Source: Acuticoccus sp038745295
Lineage (GTDB): Bacteria; Pseudomonadota; Alphaproteobacteria; Rhizobiales; Amorphaceae
Length of the DNA stretch: 5,849 bases
NCBI GenBank assembly: GCA_038745295.1
Contig: JBCDLN010000261.1
Coordinates: 1-5,849 of the forward strand
Direction: 5' to 3'
Under the pieces are notes generated by a model. It was not told the origin of the DNA, searched no databases, and worked only from the letters and a program-made list of their open reading frames with translations. The position numbers and the translations under genes are program-made. How positions within the stretch are numbered: the first letter of the stretch is position 1; each line of letters starts with the position of its first letter. Shown one piece after another: positions 1-5,841 of this stretch.

Positions 1-264
1 GACGAATTGGTGGCCGCCACCATAGGGCCGCACCATCAGTATCCCGATGGCGTGGTGCTTTACTGCGGGACAATGTTTGCTCCGACCCAGGATCGCAACG
101 CGCCCGGACAGGGATTTACACACCATGAAGGTGACGTTGTGGAGATCAGCACACCGAGCCTTGGGACCCTCACCAATGAGGTGACGCTGTCTACCAAAGC
201 GCCGCCTTGGACCTTCGGTGTGCGTGCCTTGATGTCGAACTTAGCGACGCGGAACTTGCTGTAA
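1..264 (+). CDS. xylX: C-terminal part of an FAH-family 2-keto-3-deoxy sugar-acid dehydratase (XylX-like), 5' end outside the window
   Basis: The frame is open from base 1 and ends at TAA 262-264, giving the last 87 residues of a longer protein; the true start lies upstream. Visible blocks are HHQYPDGVVLYCGTMFAP (about residues 13-30), QDRNAPGQGFTH, a GDVVEISTPSLGTL strand pair and the end block PPWTFGVRALMSNLA. These match, from memory, the C-terminus of Caulobacter XylX, a fumarylacetoacetate-hydrolase-fold enzyme of about 390 residues that dehydrates 2-keto-3-deoxy-D-xylonate to 2-oxoglutarate semialdehyde in the cytosol. The metal-binding acidic residues of the family lie in the missing part and cannot be checked. 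The gene converges on the sugar-acid operon at 317-4635, which starts with a XylD-like dehydratase, so a shared pathway is plausible. It could instead serve a related C5 or C6 2-keto-3-deoxy acid. Family assignment is firm, substrate is inferred. Confidence 0.82.
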   Translation, partial: DELVAATIGPHHQYPDGVVLYCGTMFAPTQDRNAPGQGFTHHEGDVVEISTPSLGTLTNEVTLSTKAPPWTFGVRALMSNLATRNLL

Positions 265-316
265 GCCTTGGTTGAGGCAAGCGCCGTCAACAGTGCTCGC
301 GGGTCTACCTCCAGTG

Positions 317-1243
317 CTAGGCATATGAGGACGCCATCTCCCCAAGCGCTGAAAGGACATCCTCCCGTCGTGGTACGGGTGCGATGGCGCCATAACCTTC
401 CACCGAGAGCGATGCGGCAACGGCTGCATAATGCGCCGCGGCGCCAACGCTGTCTCCTTGGGTCAGGCGGGCGAGAAACGCGCCGTCGAAACAGTCGCCA
501 GCGCCACTGGCATCCACCACCCGGGCCGGCCGGGAGGGGATGGTCGCCACATCATCACCATCGGCCACAAGCGCACCGGCTTCCCCCAAGGTGAGCGCAA
601 CGGTGCTGGGCCCCATGGCACGATACCGCGCGGCAATGGCGTGCGGATCATCGACGCCTAAGAGGGCGCGGGCATCATCGAGCCCCGGCAAAGCAATATC
701 GGCAAATGCCATGGCAGCGTGGATAACGGCCCTTGCGCGGTCGACGGGCCACAACAGTGTGCGCAGGTTCGTGTCCAGAGAGACCTTGACCCCTGCCTCC
801 CGCGCTATCCTCATCGCTGCAAAGCACGCGTCGCAAGCCGATGACGAGATGGCAAGGCTAATGCCGGAAAGATGGAGCACCTTGGCAGAGCGGATGGCCT
901 CTACCGGAAGATCCTGAGGGGTCATCACGCTCGCAGCAGACCCGCTGCGCCGATAGGAAAAGCGATGACCATCAGCGTCGTGGTGAACGAAGTAAATCCC
1001 GGTGGGCGCAGCGTCATCTTGTGTGACGTGGGCCGTTGAAACCCCCTCTTCGGCCCACAGCGCCATCAAGCCATCACCAAAGGCGTCGGCACCGATGCGG
1101 GCGATGACGCCTGACTGCGCGCCCTGGCGGGCCGCTGCGATGGCCGCATTAGACGTATCTCCGCCATAACCTTGGAGCCAGCGCATGCCGTCCTGGTGGT
1201 TGAATTCCACCAAGGGCTCGCCAAGGGTGAGGATCTCACTCAC
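317..1243 (-). CDS. kdgK: 2-dehydro-3-deoxygluconate kinase, PfkB (ribokinase) family
   Basis: A 308-residue cytosolic sugar kinase expected to convert 2-keto-3-deoxygluconate (KDG) plus ATP to KDPG. The N-terminal substrate-side motif GYGGDTSN is at residues 25-32, the middle block LHLSGISLAI at 123-132 and DTNLRTLLW at 157-165 resemble E. coli KdgK, and the second PfkB signature DASGAGDCF is at 244-252 with the catalytic base Asp250. DASGAGD replaces the commoner DTTGAGD, but the anion-hole GAGD is intact. Length is normal for the family (about 300-320). The start is GTG 1243-1241, which overlaps the TGA of the aldolase gene as GTGA; no good Shine-Dalgarno precedes it, so translation is probably coupled. 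It is the last gene of the operon. A second, unrelated kinase for the same kind of substrate (dgoK) lies two genes upstream. Other PfkB sugar kinases cannot be fully excluded, but the KDG-kinase-type blocks and the adjacent aldolase favour this call. Confidence 0.88.
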   Translation of the reverse strand: MSEILTLGEPLVEFNHQDGMRWLQGYGGDTSNAAIAAARQGAQSGVIARIGADAFGDGLMALWAEEGVSTAHVTQDDAAPTGIYFVHHDADGHRFSYRRSGSAASVMTPQDLPVEAIRSAKVLHLSGISLAISSSACDACFAAMRIAREAGVKVSLDTNLRTLLWPVDRARAVIHAAMAFADIALPGLDDARALLGVDDPHAIAARYRAMGPSTVALTLGEAGALVADGDDVATIPSRPARVVDASGAGDCFDGAFLARLTQGDSVGAAAHYAAVAASLSVEGYGAIAPVPRREDVLSALGEMASSYA

Positions 1244-1884
1244 GCGGCAAGGCGGTGGGCAGCCACAGCAGCTACGGCCGCTTCAGAAAAAGCTGCCGCA
1301 TCGCGGGTGACAGCGTCCATGCTTTTGCCCGGCTTATAAAGGGCTGAGCCAATCCCGACCCCCGTTGCACCCCCTGCAACCCACTCGCCAATGTTGGTGG
1401 CATCGACCCCGCCGGTCACCACCAGCATCGTCTCCTTGGGAAGCACCGCGCGCATCGCCTTCACCACCTTGGGCGATAGGCCGTCCCCCGGAAACAGCTT
1501 CAGCGCATCAGCACCAGCGTCGAGCGCGCGGAAAGCTTCGGTGGGCGTAAAGACGCCGGGGACAGAGATGAGCCCGCACCGTTTTGTGGCCCGCACCACC
1601 TCTTCGTTGAGGTTGGGCGATACAATAATCGTGCCCCCCGCGTCAGCCACCCGCGACACCTCTTCAGCCTGAAGCACCGTTCCGGCCCCCACGATGGAGG
1701 CAGCGCCAAACGTCTCCTGCTGCATGGTGATGGAACGGTATGGCTCAGGCGAGTTGAGCGGCACTTCCATAATGGTGAAGCCGGCACCCACGAGGGCATG
1801 GCCCACGCCGAGCGCATCGTCGGGCGGCATACCACGCAGGACCGCCACAAGCGGCATCTTCAGGAGGGCATCTTGGATGTTCAT
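1240..1884 (-). CDS. dgoA: 2-dehydro-3-deoxy-6-phosphogalactonate (or 6-phosphogluconate) aldolase
   Basis: A 214-residue class I aldolase of the KDPG/KDPGal family that cleaves the phosphorylated 2-keto-3-deoxy acid to pyruvate and D-glyceraldehyde 3-phosphate. Visible elements are the N-terminal AVLRGMPPDDAL (residues 14-25, conserved Arg17), MEVPLNSP with catalytic Glu40, GAGT at 66-69, the Schiff-base lysine Lys129 in ALKLFPGD, and the phosphate-site GGV at 158-160. VPLNSP resembles E. coli DgoA (IPLNSP), which favours KDPGal aldolase over Eda; stereospecificity cannot be read from sequence alone. The frame extends upstream to 2013, but ATG 1884-1882 is chosen because AGGGAGAAG precedes it and the family N-terminus begins there; the extension would run back into dgoK and is Arg-rich without family similarity. 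It lies 34 bp after dgoK, and its TGA overlaps the GTG of kdgK. Confidence 0.9.
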   Translation of the reverse strand: MNIQDALLKMPLVAVLRGMPPDDALGVGHALVGAGFTIMEVPLNSPEPYRSITMQQETFGAASIVGAGTVLQAEEVSRVADAGGTIIVSPNLNEEVVRATKRCGLISVPGVFTPTEAFRALDAGADALKLFPGDGLSPKVVKAMRAVLPKETMLVVTGGVDATNIGEWVAGGATGVGIGSALYKPGKSMDAVTRDAAAFSEAAVAAVAAHRLAA

Positions 1885-1890
1885 TGCGTT

Positions 1891-1900
1891 TCTTCTCCCT
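1891..1900 (-). promoter_or_regulatory. Shine-Dalgarno of the aldolase gene
   Basis: On the minus strand AGGGAGAAGA precedes ATG 1884 by 6 nt (10 nt from the AGGGAG core). It is the only clear internal ribosome site in the operon apart from that of the first gene, and it fixes the aldolase start at 1884 rather than at any of the upstream in-frame codons. Confidence 0.65.
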
Positions 1901-1918
1901 GGGTTGCCGTTGGCACTG

Positions 1919-2848
1919 TCAGTGCTGCGATGCCTTGCTCGTCGACCGGTTCGCCCGCCACCGCTCAGCGATCTGAGCAAGCCCCACTGCAGCGGCCCGT
2001 TCGGGGGCCACAACCGGCCTCACCCCCAAAAGCTCAAGGGCCTGGCGGTAGCGTTCTGTCAGGCCTTCAGAGCCCACAATAACCACGGACTGGACGTTTT
2101 GCGTTGCGGCGCCAACCTCAGCCCCAATCAACAAGCCCGACAAAAAGTCGGGCGCATCGTCAGGGTCGAGCCGCCCAAGGAGGGTTTCAGCGCGCACGTT
2201 GAAGAACCGGGCAAGGAGGTCGCCAGGCTGACTGAGCCCGCGCGCTGCCTCAACGCCACGGGCAAACGCGTCACCGTTGCGCCCGCCCTCGCCCATCATC
2301 TTGGACAAAATCGTATGCTGTGTGAGGGCCGCGTAGATCTCACCGGTCATATACGTGGTGAAACCGACAATGGCGCCATCTTCCACATCCACCCATTTAG
2401 AGTGAGAGCCCGGCAGCACAAACCGCCCCTCGCGCGCGTCCAAACCGAGCAGCGCGCCAAAGACCTGCGTTTCCTCTCCTCGCATCACATCGGCCCATGC
2501 GCTGCGCCCGCTCCCCGTCATCACGCCGGGGACGATAGCCACCTTGCCAAGGGATGGCGCTGCCACGGTGAGCATCGTACTGGCCAAATCATCAAGGCTC
2601 GCCGGCAGCGCCACATAGGGCGCCTCCGCCCAGCCTTGACGGCTTCCCACCATCCCAGACATCAGCACCAGCGTCTCGGCGGGGCGCGTCTTAAAGGGCA
2701 AGATGGCTTCGCGCAGCACAGCCTCAAAGCGGCCGGGTGCGACACTTAAAAGCCCCTTATCGGCTTCGATCTGATCGACCACGACCCCGCCCGGACTGAG
2801 GAGATATGCCCTCAACCGAGAGGTCCCCCAATCAACGCCAACAAGCAT
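1919..2848 (-). CDS. dgoK: 2-dehydro-3-deoxygalactonokinase
   Basis: A 309-residue cytosolic kinase of the DgoK family (ASKHA-type fold), expected to phosphorylate 2-keto-3-deoxygalactonate at O6 in the De Ley-Doudoroff galactonate pathway. The N-terminal phosphate loop GVDWGTSRLRAY (residues 4-15) carries Asp6. Family blocks follow in order: SGMVGSRQGW (64-73), MRGEETQVFGA (122-132), LPGSHSKW (145-152), YMTGEIYAAL (166-175), and FLSGLLIGAEV (235-245) near the C-terminus. These align closely from memory with E. coli DgoK, including its length of about 290. The ATG at 2848-2846 overlaps the TGA of the dehydratase gene as TGATG and has no Shine-Dalgarno, so reinitiation after the upstream gene is likely. 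The aldolase gene follows 34 bp downstream. The enzyme could also accept the C4 epimer KDG; the presence of a separate PfkB KDG kinase in the operon suggests a division of substrates. Confidence 0.92.
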   Translation of the reverse strand: MLVGVDWGTSRLRAYLLSPGGVVVDQIEADKGLLSVAPGRFEAVLREAILPFKTRPAETLVLMSGMVGSRQGWAEAPYVALPASLDDLASTMLTVAAPSLGKVAIVPGVMTGSGRSAWADVMRGEETQVFGALLGLDAREGRFVLPGSHSKWVDVEDGAIVGFTTYMTGEIYAALTQHTILSKMMGEGGRNGDAFARGVEAARGLSQPGDLLARFFNVRAETLLGRLDPDDAPDFLSGLLIGAEVGAATQNVQSVVIVGSEGLTERYRQALELLGVRPVVAPERAAAVGLAQIAERWRANRSTSKASQH

Positions 2849-4635
2849 CAGTGGCTGTGCCGCGGGATGAATGTCCGTGCGATCCTCTTATATTTAACAG
2901 CTGGCTTTAGCACCATGCCGTTGGCGAGCTGGTCCACACACCCCCGCTGAAGCTCTTGCCAAGGTGTCTGACTCTCGGGGACTTTATAGCCACCCTCAGC
3001 GTCCAGCGCGGCGCGACGTCTGCTCAGTTCCTCATCGCTGATCAAAATGTCGGCTCGGCCCTTGTTGAGGTCGATCCGCACTCTGTCGCCCGTCTTCAAC
3101 AACGCCAAGCCACCACCAGCGGCCGCTTCAGGCGACGCATTCAGGATCGAGGGGGTGCCCGATGTGCCGGACTGTCGCCCGTCCCCCACGCAAGGCAGCT
3201 CCGTCACGCCGGATTTGATGAGGTAGTCCGGCGCGCGCATATTCACCACCTCGGCCGCGCCAGGGTAGCCGATGGGCCCTGTGCCGCGAATGAAGAGGAC
3301 GCACTTTTCGTCGATGGCCAGCGATGGGTCGTCAATGGCCTCATGGTAGTGCTCGGGCCCGTCAAACACGATGGCCCTGCCTTCGAAGGCCCCCGGGTCG
3401 TCAGGATTGGAGAGGTAACGCTCACGAAACTCCGGGCTGATGACGGAAAGCTTCATCACAGAGGCTTCAAAAAGGTTGCCCCGCATGACCTTAAAGCCCG
3501 CACGGTCTTTCAGCGCTGTGCTGTAGGTGCGGATCACATCATCATCGAGGATTTGCGCGTCTTTGCAGTTTTCCCCGATGGTGCGGCCGTTGGCGGTGAC
3601 AGCATCCTCGTGGATCTTGCCGTGCTTCATCAGTTCCGCCACGACGGCCGGAACGCCGCCGGCGTGGTGGTAGTCTTCGCCCAAATAGTCGCCCGCCGGC
3701 TGGAGGTTGACGAGAAGCGGAACATCAAGCCCCACCCTCTCCCAATCGTCCACCGTGAGGTCGACGCCAATGTGTGCCGCAATGGCATTAATATGGATGG
3801 GCGCATTGGAGGAACCGCCAATGGCTGTGTTGACCACAATGGCGTTCTCAAACGCTTTCTTGGTCAAAATGTCAGACGGGCGCACATCCTCTCGCACCAT
3901 GTCCACAATTCTGAGCCCGCTACGATAGGCGGCGGCGGCACGCTCCTTGTGGGGCGCGGGGATCGCCGCTGAGCCTGGAAGGCTCATACCGAGGGCCTCG
4001 GCGAGGGAGTTCATGGTGGTCGCCGTTCCCATAGTGTTGCAGTAGCCCGCCGAGGGAGAGGCCGACGCCACAAGGTCGATGAAACCGCGATAGTCGAGCT
4101 CGCCGCGGGCCAGAAGCCGCCGCGCTTCCCACACAATGGTGCCCGCGCCGGTGCGTTTTCCCTTGTACCAGCCGTTCAGCATCGGCCCACCTGAGAACGC
4201 AATCGCCGGGATATCGACGGTGGCAGCGGCCATCAAGCAAGCCGGCATCGTCTTGTCACAGCCAATGGTCAGCACCACTCCGTCAAGGGGGTAGCCATGC
4301 AGCACCTCCACCAGTGAAAGGTAGGCAAGGTTGCGATCCACAGATGCTGTGGGCCTCTTGCCGGTCTCCTGTATGGGGTGGATGGGAAACTCAAGCGCGA
4401 TGCCGCCCGCCTCGCGAATGCCCTCACGGATGCGCTTGGCAAGCTCCATATGGGGCCGGTTACAGGGGGAAAGGTCAGAGCCTGTCTGGGCAATCCCGAT
4501 GACGGGCCGGTCAGACTGGAGTTCGTCTTGTGTGAGGCCGAAGTTGAGGTAGCGCTCGATATAAATGGCGGTGGTCGACGGATCGGTCGCATCGTCGAAC
4601 CACAGCCGGCTTCTGAGTTTTCGTTCGTTGGACAT
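2848..4635 (-). CDS. xylD: IlvD/Edd-family Fe-S sugar-acid dehydratase, D-xylonate dehydratase-like
   Basis: A 595-residue cytosolic aldonate dehydratase that removes water from C2-C3 of a sugar acid to give a 2-keto-3-deoxy acid. The three presumed iron-sulfur cluster cysteines are Cys58 (LSPCNR), Cys126 (GCDKTMP) and Cys199 (YCNTMGT); Lys128 in GCDKT is the usual carbamylated metal ligand, and Ser489 in DGRQSGTSG is the family's catalytic-base serine. NAIGGSSNA-type and PIGYPGAAEV blocks and the terminal PRHSH resemble Caulobacter XylD, with the cysteines offset from it by only about two residues. The start is ATG 4635-4633, because AGGAGGT lies 5 nt upstream; an in-frame TTG at 4683 would add 16 unconserved residues. 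First gene of the operon; its TGA shares a base with the dgoK ATG. Pathway neighbours suggest C6 substrates such as D-gluconate or D-galactonate as well as, or instead of, D-xylonate. Family certain, substrate not. Confidence 0.9.
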   Translation of the reverse strand: MSNERKLRSRLWFDDATDPSTTAIYIERYLNFGLTQDELQSDRPVIGIAQTGSDLSPCNRPHMELAKRIREGIREAGGIALEFPIHPIQETGKRPTASVDRNLAYLSLVEVLHGYPLDGVVLTIGCDKTMPACLMAAATVDIPAIAFSGGPMLNGWYKGKRTGAGTIVWEARRLLARGELDYRGFIDLVASASPSAGYCNTMGTATTMNSLAEALGMSLPGSAAIPAPHKERAAAAYRSGLRIVDMVREDVRPSDILTKKAFENAIVVNTAIGGSSNAPIHINAIAAHIGVDLTVDDWERVGLDVPLLVNLQPAGDYLGEDYHHAGGVPAVVAELMKHGKIHEDAVTANGRTIGENCKDAQILDDDVIRTYSTALKDRAGFKVMRGNLFEASVMKLSVISPEFRERYLSNPDDPGAFEGRAIVFDGPEHYHEAIDDPSLAIDEKCVLFIRGTGPIGYPGAAEVVNMRAPDYLIKSGVTELPCVGDGRQSGTSGTPSILNASPEAAAGGGLALLKTGDRVRIDLNKGRADILISDEELSRRRAALDAEGGYKVPESQTPWQELQRGCVDQLANGMVLKPAVKYKRIARTFIPRHSH

Positions 4636-4640
4636 GGCGC

Positions 4641-4647
4641 ACCTCCT
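4641..4647 (-). promoter_or_regulatory. Strong Shine-Dalgarno of the operon's first gene
   Basis: The minus strand reads AGGAGGT, 5 nt before ATG 4635. This is a full match to the anti-Shine-Dalgarno core and decides the dehydratase start against the longer frame from 4683. Confidence 0.85.
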
Positions 4648-4656
4648 GGCCGGAGG
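4642..4656 (-). promoter_or_regulatory. Hairpin pairing the xylD Shine-Dalgarno
   Basis: On the minus strand the transcript reads CCTCC GGCCA GGAGG: a perfect 5-bp inverted repeat, mostly G-C, with a 5-nt loop, whose 3' arm is the core of the xylD ribosome binding site. If it folds, the first gene of the operon would have a masked ribosome site. The geometry is read directly from the sequence; a regulatory role is inference, and a 5-bp stem in GC-rich DNA can arise by chance. Confidence 0.4.
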
Positions 4657-4722
4657 GTTACGTGGTGTGGCGCGCTGCTTCAACCGCTGAGCCCGTTTAG
4701 AAGGCTGCTAAATCAAAATTGT

Positions 4723-4740
4723 TGACCGGAAACCAGGTCA
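4723..4740. promoter_or_regulatory. Inverted repeat TGACC-N8-GGTCA, candidate operator
   Basis: TGACCGGAAACCAGGTCA has perfect 5-bp arms, with one further inner G:C match, and lies 88 bp upstream of the xylD ATG in the divergent spacer. An overlapping shorter dyad TCAA-N5-TTGA sits at 4713-4725. Sugar-acid catabolic operons are commonly controlled by GntR, LacI or IclR repressors that bind such palindromes; no regulator gene is in the window, so the cognate protein is unknown. Confidence 0.4.
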
Positions 4741-4742
4741 CA

Positions 4743-4762
4743 GCGGCTCTCGCCGGAGCCGC
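4743..4762. repeat. 7-bp perfect GC-rich hairpin in the divergent spacer
   Basis: GCGGCTC (4743-4749) and GAGCCGC (4756-4762) are perfect reverse complements around a 6-nt loop, beginning 3 bp after the TGACC/GGTCA dyad. No T-run follows on either strand, so it is not a typical intrinsic terminator. It could be an operator half of a larger site or a transcript leader hairpin for the plus-strand gene. Confidence 0.4.
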
Positions 4763-4888
4763 CAATCGGTGGTTGGGGTGAATTGGGGGCTTGCGAAGAC
4801 GGCCAAGTGGCGACAAGAGATCGCTGAGCGGCCGGCGCCGCCCACAGCAGCGCCCCAGACTTGAGCCCGCTCACGCCAGCGCCGCCTG

Positions 4889-4894
4889 AAGGGA
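4889..4894 (+). promoter_or_regulatory. Shine-Dalgarno-like AAGGGA deciding the GTG start
   Basis: AAGGGA ends 5 nt before GTG 4900 and 20 nt before the in-frame ATG 4915. Its spacing favours the GTG start of the sulfotransferase-like gene over the ATG or the far upstream TTG at 4861. Confidence 0.5.
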
Positions 4895-4899
4895 TTGAA

Positions 4900-5841
4900 G
4901 TGCGTACTGACATCATGTGCCACATCGGGATGCAAAAAGCAGGCTCCAAGGCAATCCAGCACTTTAGCCTTGCTAACCAAGATGCCCTTTCAAAGCACGG
5001 CGTCACCTACGCGCGGTTGACCGAGAAAGGCGCCTGGCACCGCACGCTCTTCAAAGACTACGATGACACAATCGACGACGCCGTCGCCGGCCTTTGCCGA
5101 GACCACGGCCGTGTCGTGTTCTCCTTCGAAAAAGCCTATGTGGTGGATGATGATGTGATCCGCCGCTTCACCGGCCACGGCGCGTCCTGCCATGTGTTCT
5201 TTGTGGTGCGCGAACCGGTGTCCTGGGTGAACTCGTGGATGAACCAGATCGTCAAGGCGCACACATCAAGCCATCGGCAGTTCAAACGGTTCGCCGTGGG
5301 CTCGGACAATATCGCCGCTGTTCTTTCGGTGGACCAGCAACTCGCTCGCTGGGAGACCGTGGTGGGCAGAGACAACATCACCGCCATTGAGTACATCCCT
5401 CAAGTGAACGTGCTCGATGCCTATCTTGAATGGCTGCAGATCGGCGACGACGCCCGCGCCGACTTTGATTTTGCCCCCGGCGACCCCAACCGTGCCCTTG
5501 ATGAACGCAGCATCCGGGTGTTCATCAACGTCAAGCGGCGCGCCCAAAAACTGGACCGCACCAACCTGTCGCGGGTGATGCGCGAAGCCCATGCCAGGCT
5601 GACGGACATTGCCCAGGCTGACAGTACGCCCTTCCGCCTGGTGGATGACGAGATGGCCGCGCAGATCGTTGAGACCTACCAACCCGCGTTCGACGCGGTG
5701 ATGGCCCGCTACGGTCGAGGAAACCAGCCAACCCATTTTGACGAAACCCGGGCAGCTCTGCTTAAGCGCAGAGTGCTCAACGACTTCACGCCAAAGGACG
5801 ATGAAAAGCGCATTGCTGGCCAGATTTTGAGAGCGGCGTGA
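4900..5841 (+). CDS. Sulfotransferase-like P-loop protein, function unknown
   Basis: A 313-residue protein, probably cytosolic: no signal peptide or membrane segment is visible. The N-terminal strand-loop-helix CHIGMQKAGSKAIQ (residues 7-20) resembles the 5'-phosphosulfate-binding loop of PAPS sulfotransferases (often HIGxxKTGTTS/T), with Lys13 in place but Lys17 where a Thr is usual. The second motif VVREPVSWVNSW has Arg104 and Ser112 eight residues apart, the spacing of the 3'-phosphate-binding Arg/Ser pair in the family. The rest (residues 120-313) is charged and helical with no motif I recognise. The start is GTG 4900 because of the AAGGGA site; ATG 4915 (308 aa) and TTG 4861 (326 aa) are alternatives. 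It is transcribed divergently from the sugar-acid operon and shows no link to it. The acceptor is unknown; bacterial relatives are often found near capsule or glycan genes, which are not visible here. It may be catalytically inactive or use another nucleotide. Confidence 0.65.
   Translation: MRTDIMCHIGMQKAGSKAIQHFSLANQDALSKHGVTYARLTEKGAWHRTLFKDYDDTIDDAVAGLCRDHGRVVFSFEKAYVVDDDVIRRFTGHGASCHVFFVVREPVSWVNSWMNQIVKAHTSSHRQFKRFAVGSDNIAAVLSVDQQLARWETVVGRDNITAIEYIPQVNVLDAYLEWLQIGDDARADFDFAPGDPNRALDERSIRVFINVKRRAQKLDRTNLSRVMREAHARLTDIAQADSTPFRLVDDEMAAQIVETYQPAFDAVMARYGRGNQPTHFDETRAALLKRRVLNDFTPKDDEKRIAGQILRAA

Larger units (their letters stand above)
4636..4899. other. Divergent intergenic region between the operon and the sulfotransferase-like gene
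   Basis: This 264-bp spacer must hold the promoters for both divergent units. It contains a locally AT-rich patch at about 4708-4725, two overlapping dyads (4713-4725 and 4723-4740), a 7-bp hairpin (4743-4762) and the Shine-Dalgarno hairpin next to xylD. I could not find a convincing -35/-10 pair on either strand: TTGACC at 4722-4727 (+) has no -10-like hexamer at the right distance, and minus-strand candidates match poorly. No small gene with a ribosome site was seen. Confidence 0.6.

Noticed and set aside
265..316. Terminator between the converging xylX-like and kdgK genes
   Set aside because: Only a weak GCCT/AGGC 4-bp stem (265-278) is present, without a T-run on either strand, so no terminator is claimed in this 52-bp gap.
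1885..2013. N-terminal extension of the aldolase by 43 residues
   Set aside because: It would overlap the end of dgoK, has no family similarity, and ATG 1884 has its own Shine-Dalgarno and the normal family N-terminus.
1694..2749. Long plus-strand open frame (351 codons) opposite dgoA/dgoK
   Set aside because: It is antisense to two genes with clear catalytic motifs, is rich in Arg, His, Pro and Ala as expected of a shadow frame in GC-rich DNA, and has no recognisable domain or good ribosome site.
2956..3972. Long plus-strand open frame (338 codons) opposite the dehydratase gene
   Set aside because: It mirrors the codon structure of the XylD-like gene, which is unambiguous on the minus strand; the translated product shows no family motif.
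4636..4683. N-terminal extension of the dehydratase from TTG 4683
   Set aside because: The perfect AGGAGGT lies inside this stretch and points to ATG 4635; the 595-residue product already has the expected family length.
4722..4750. Sigma-70 promoter with TTGACC as -35 on the plus strand
   Set aside because: At a 17-bp spacing the -10 position reads GGCTCT, and no better hexamer lies at 16 or 18 bp.
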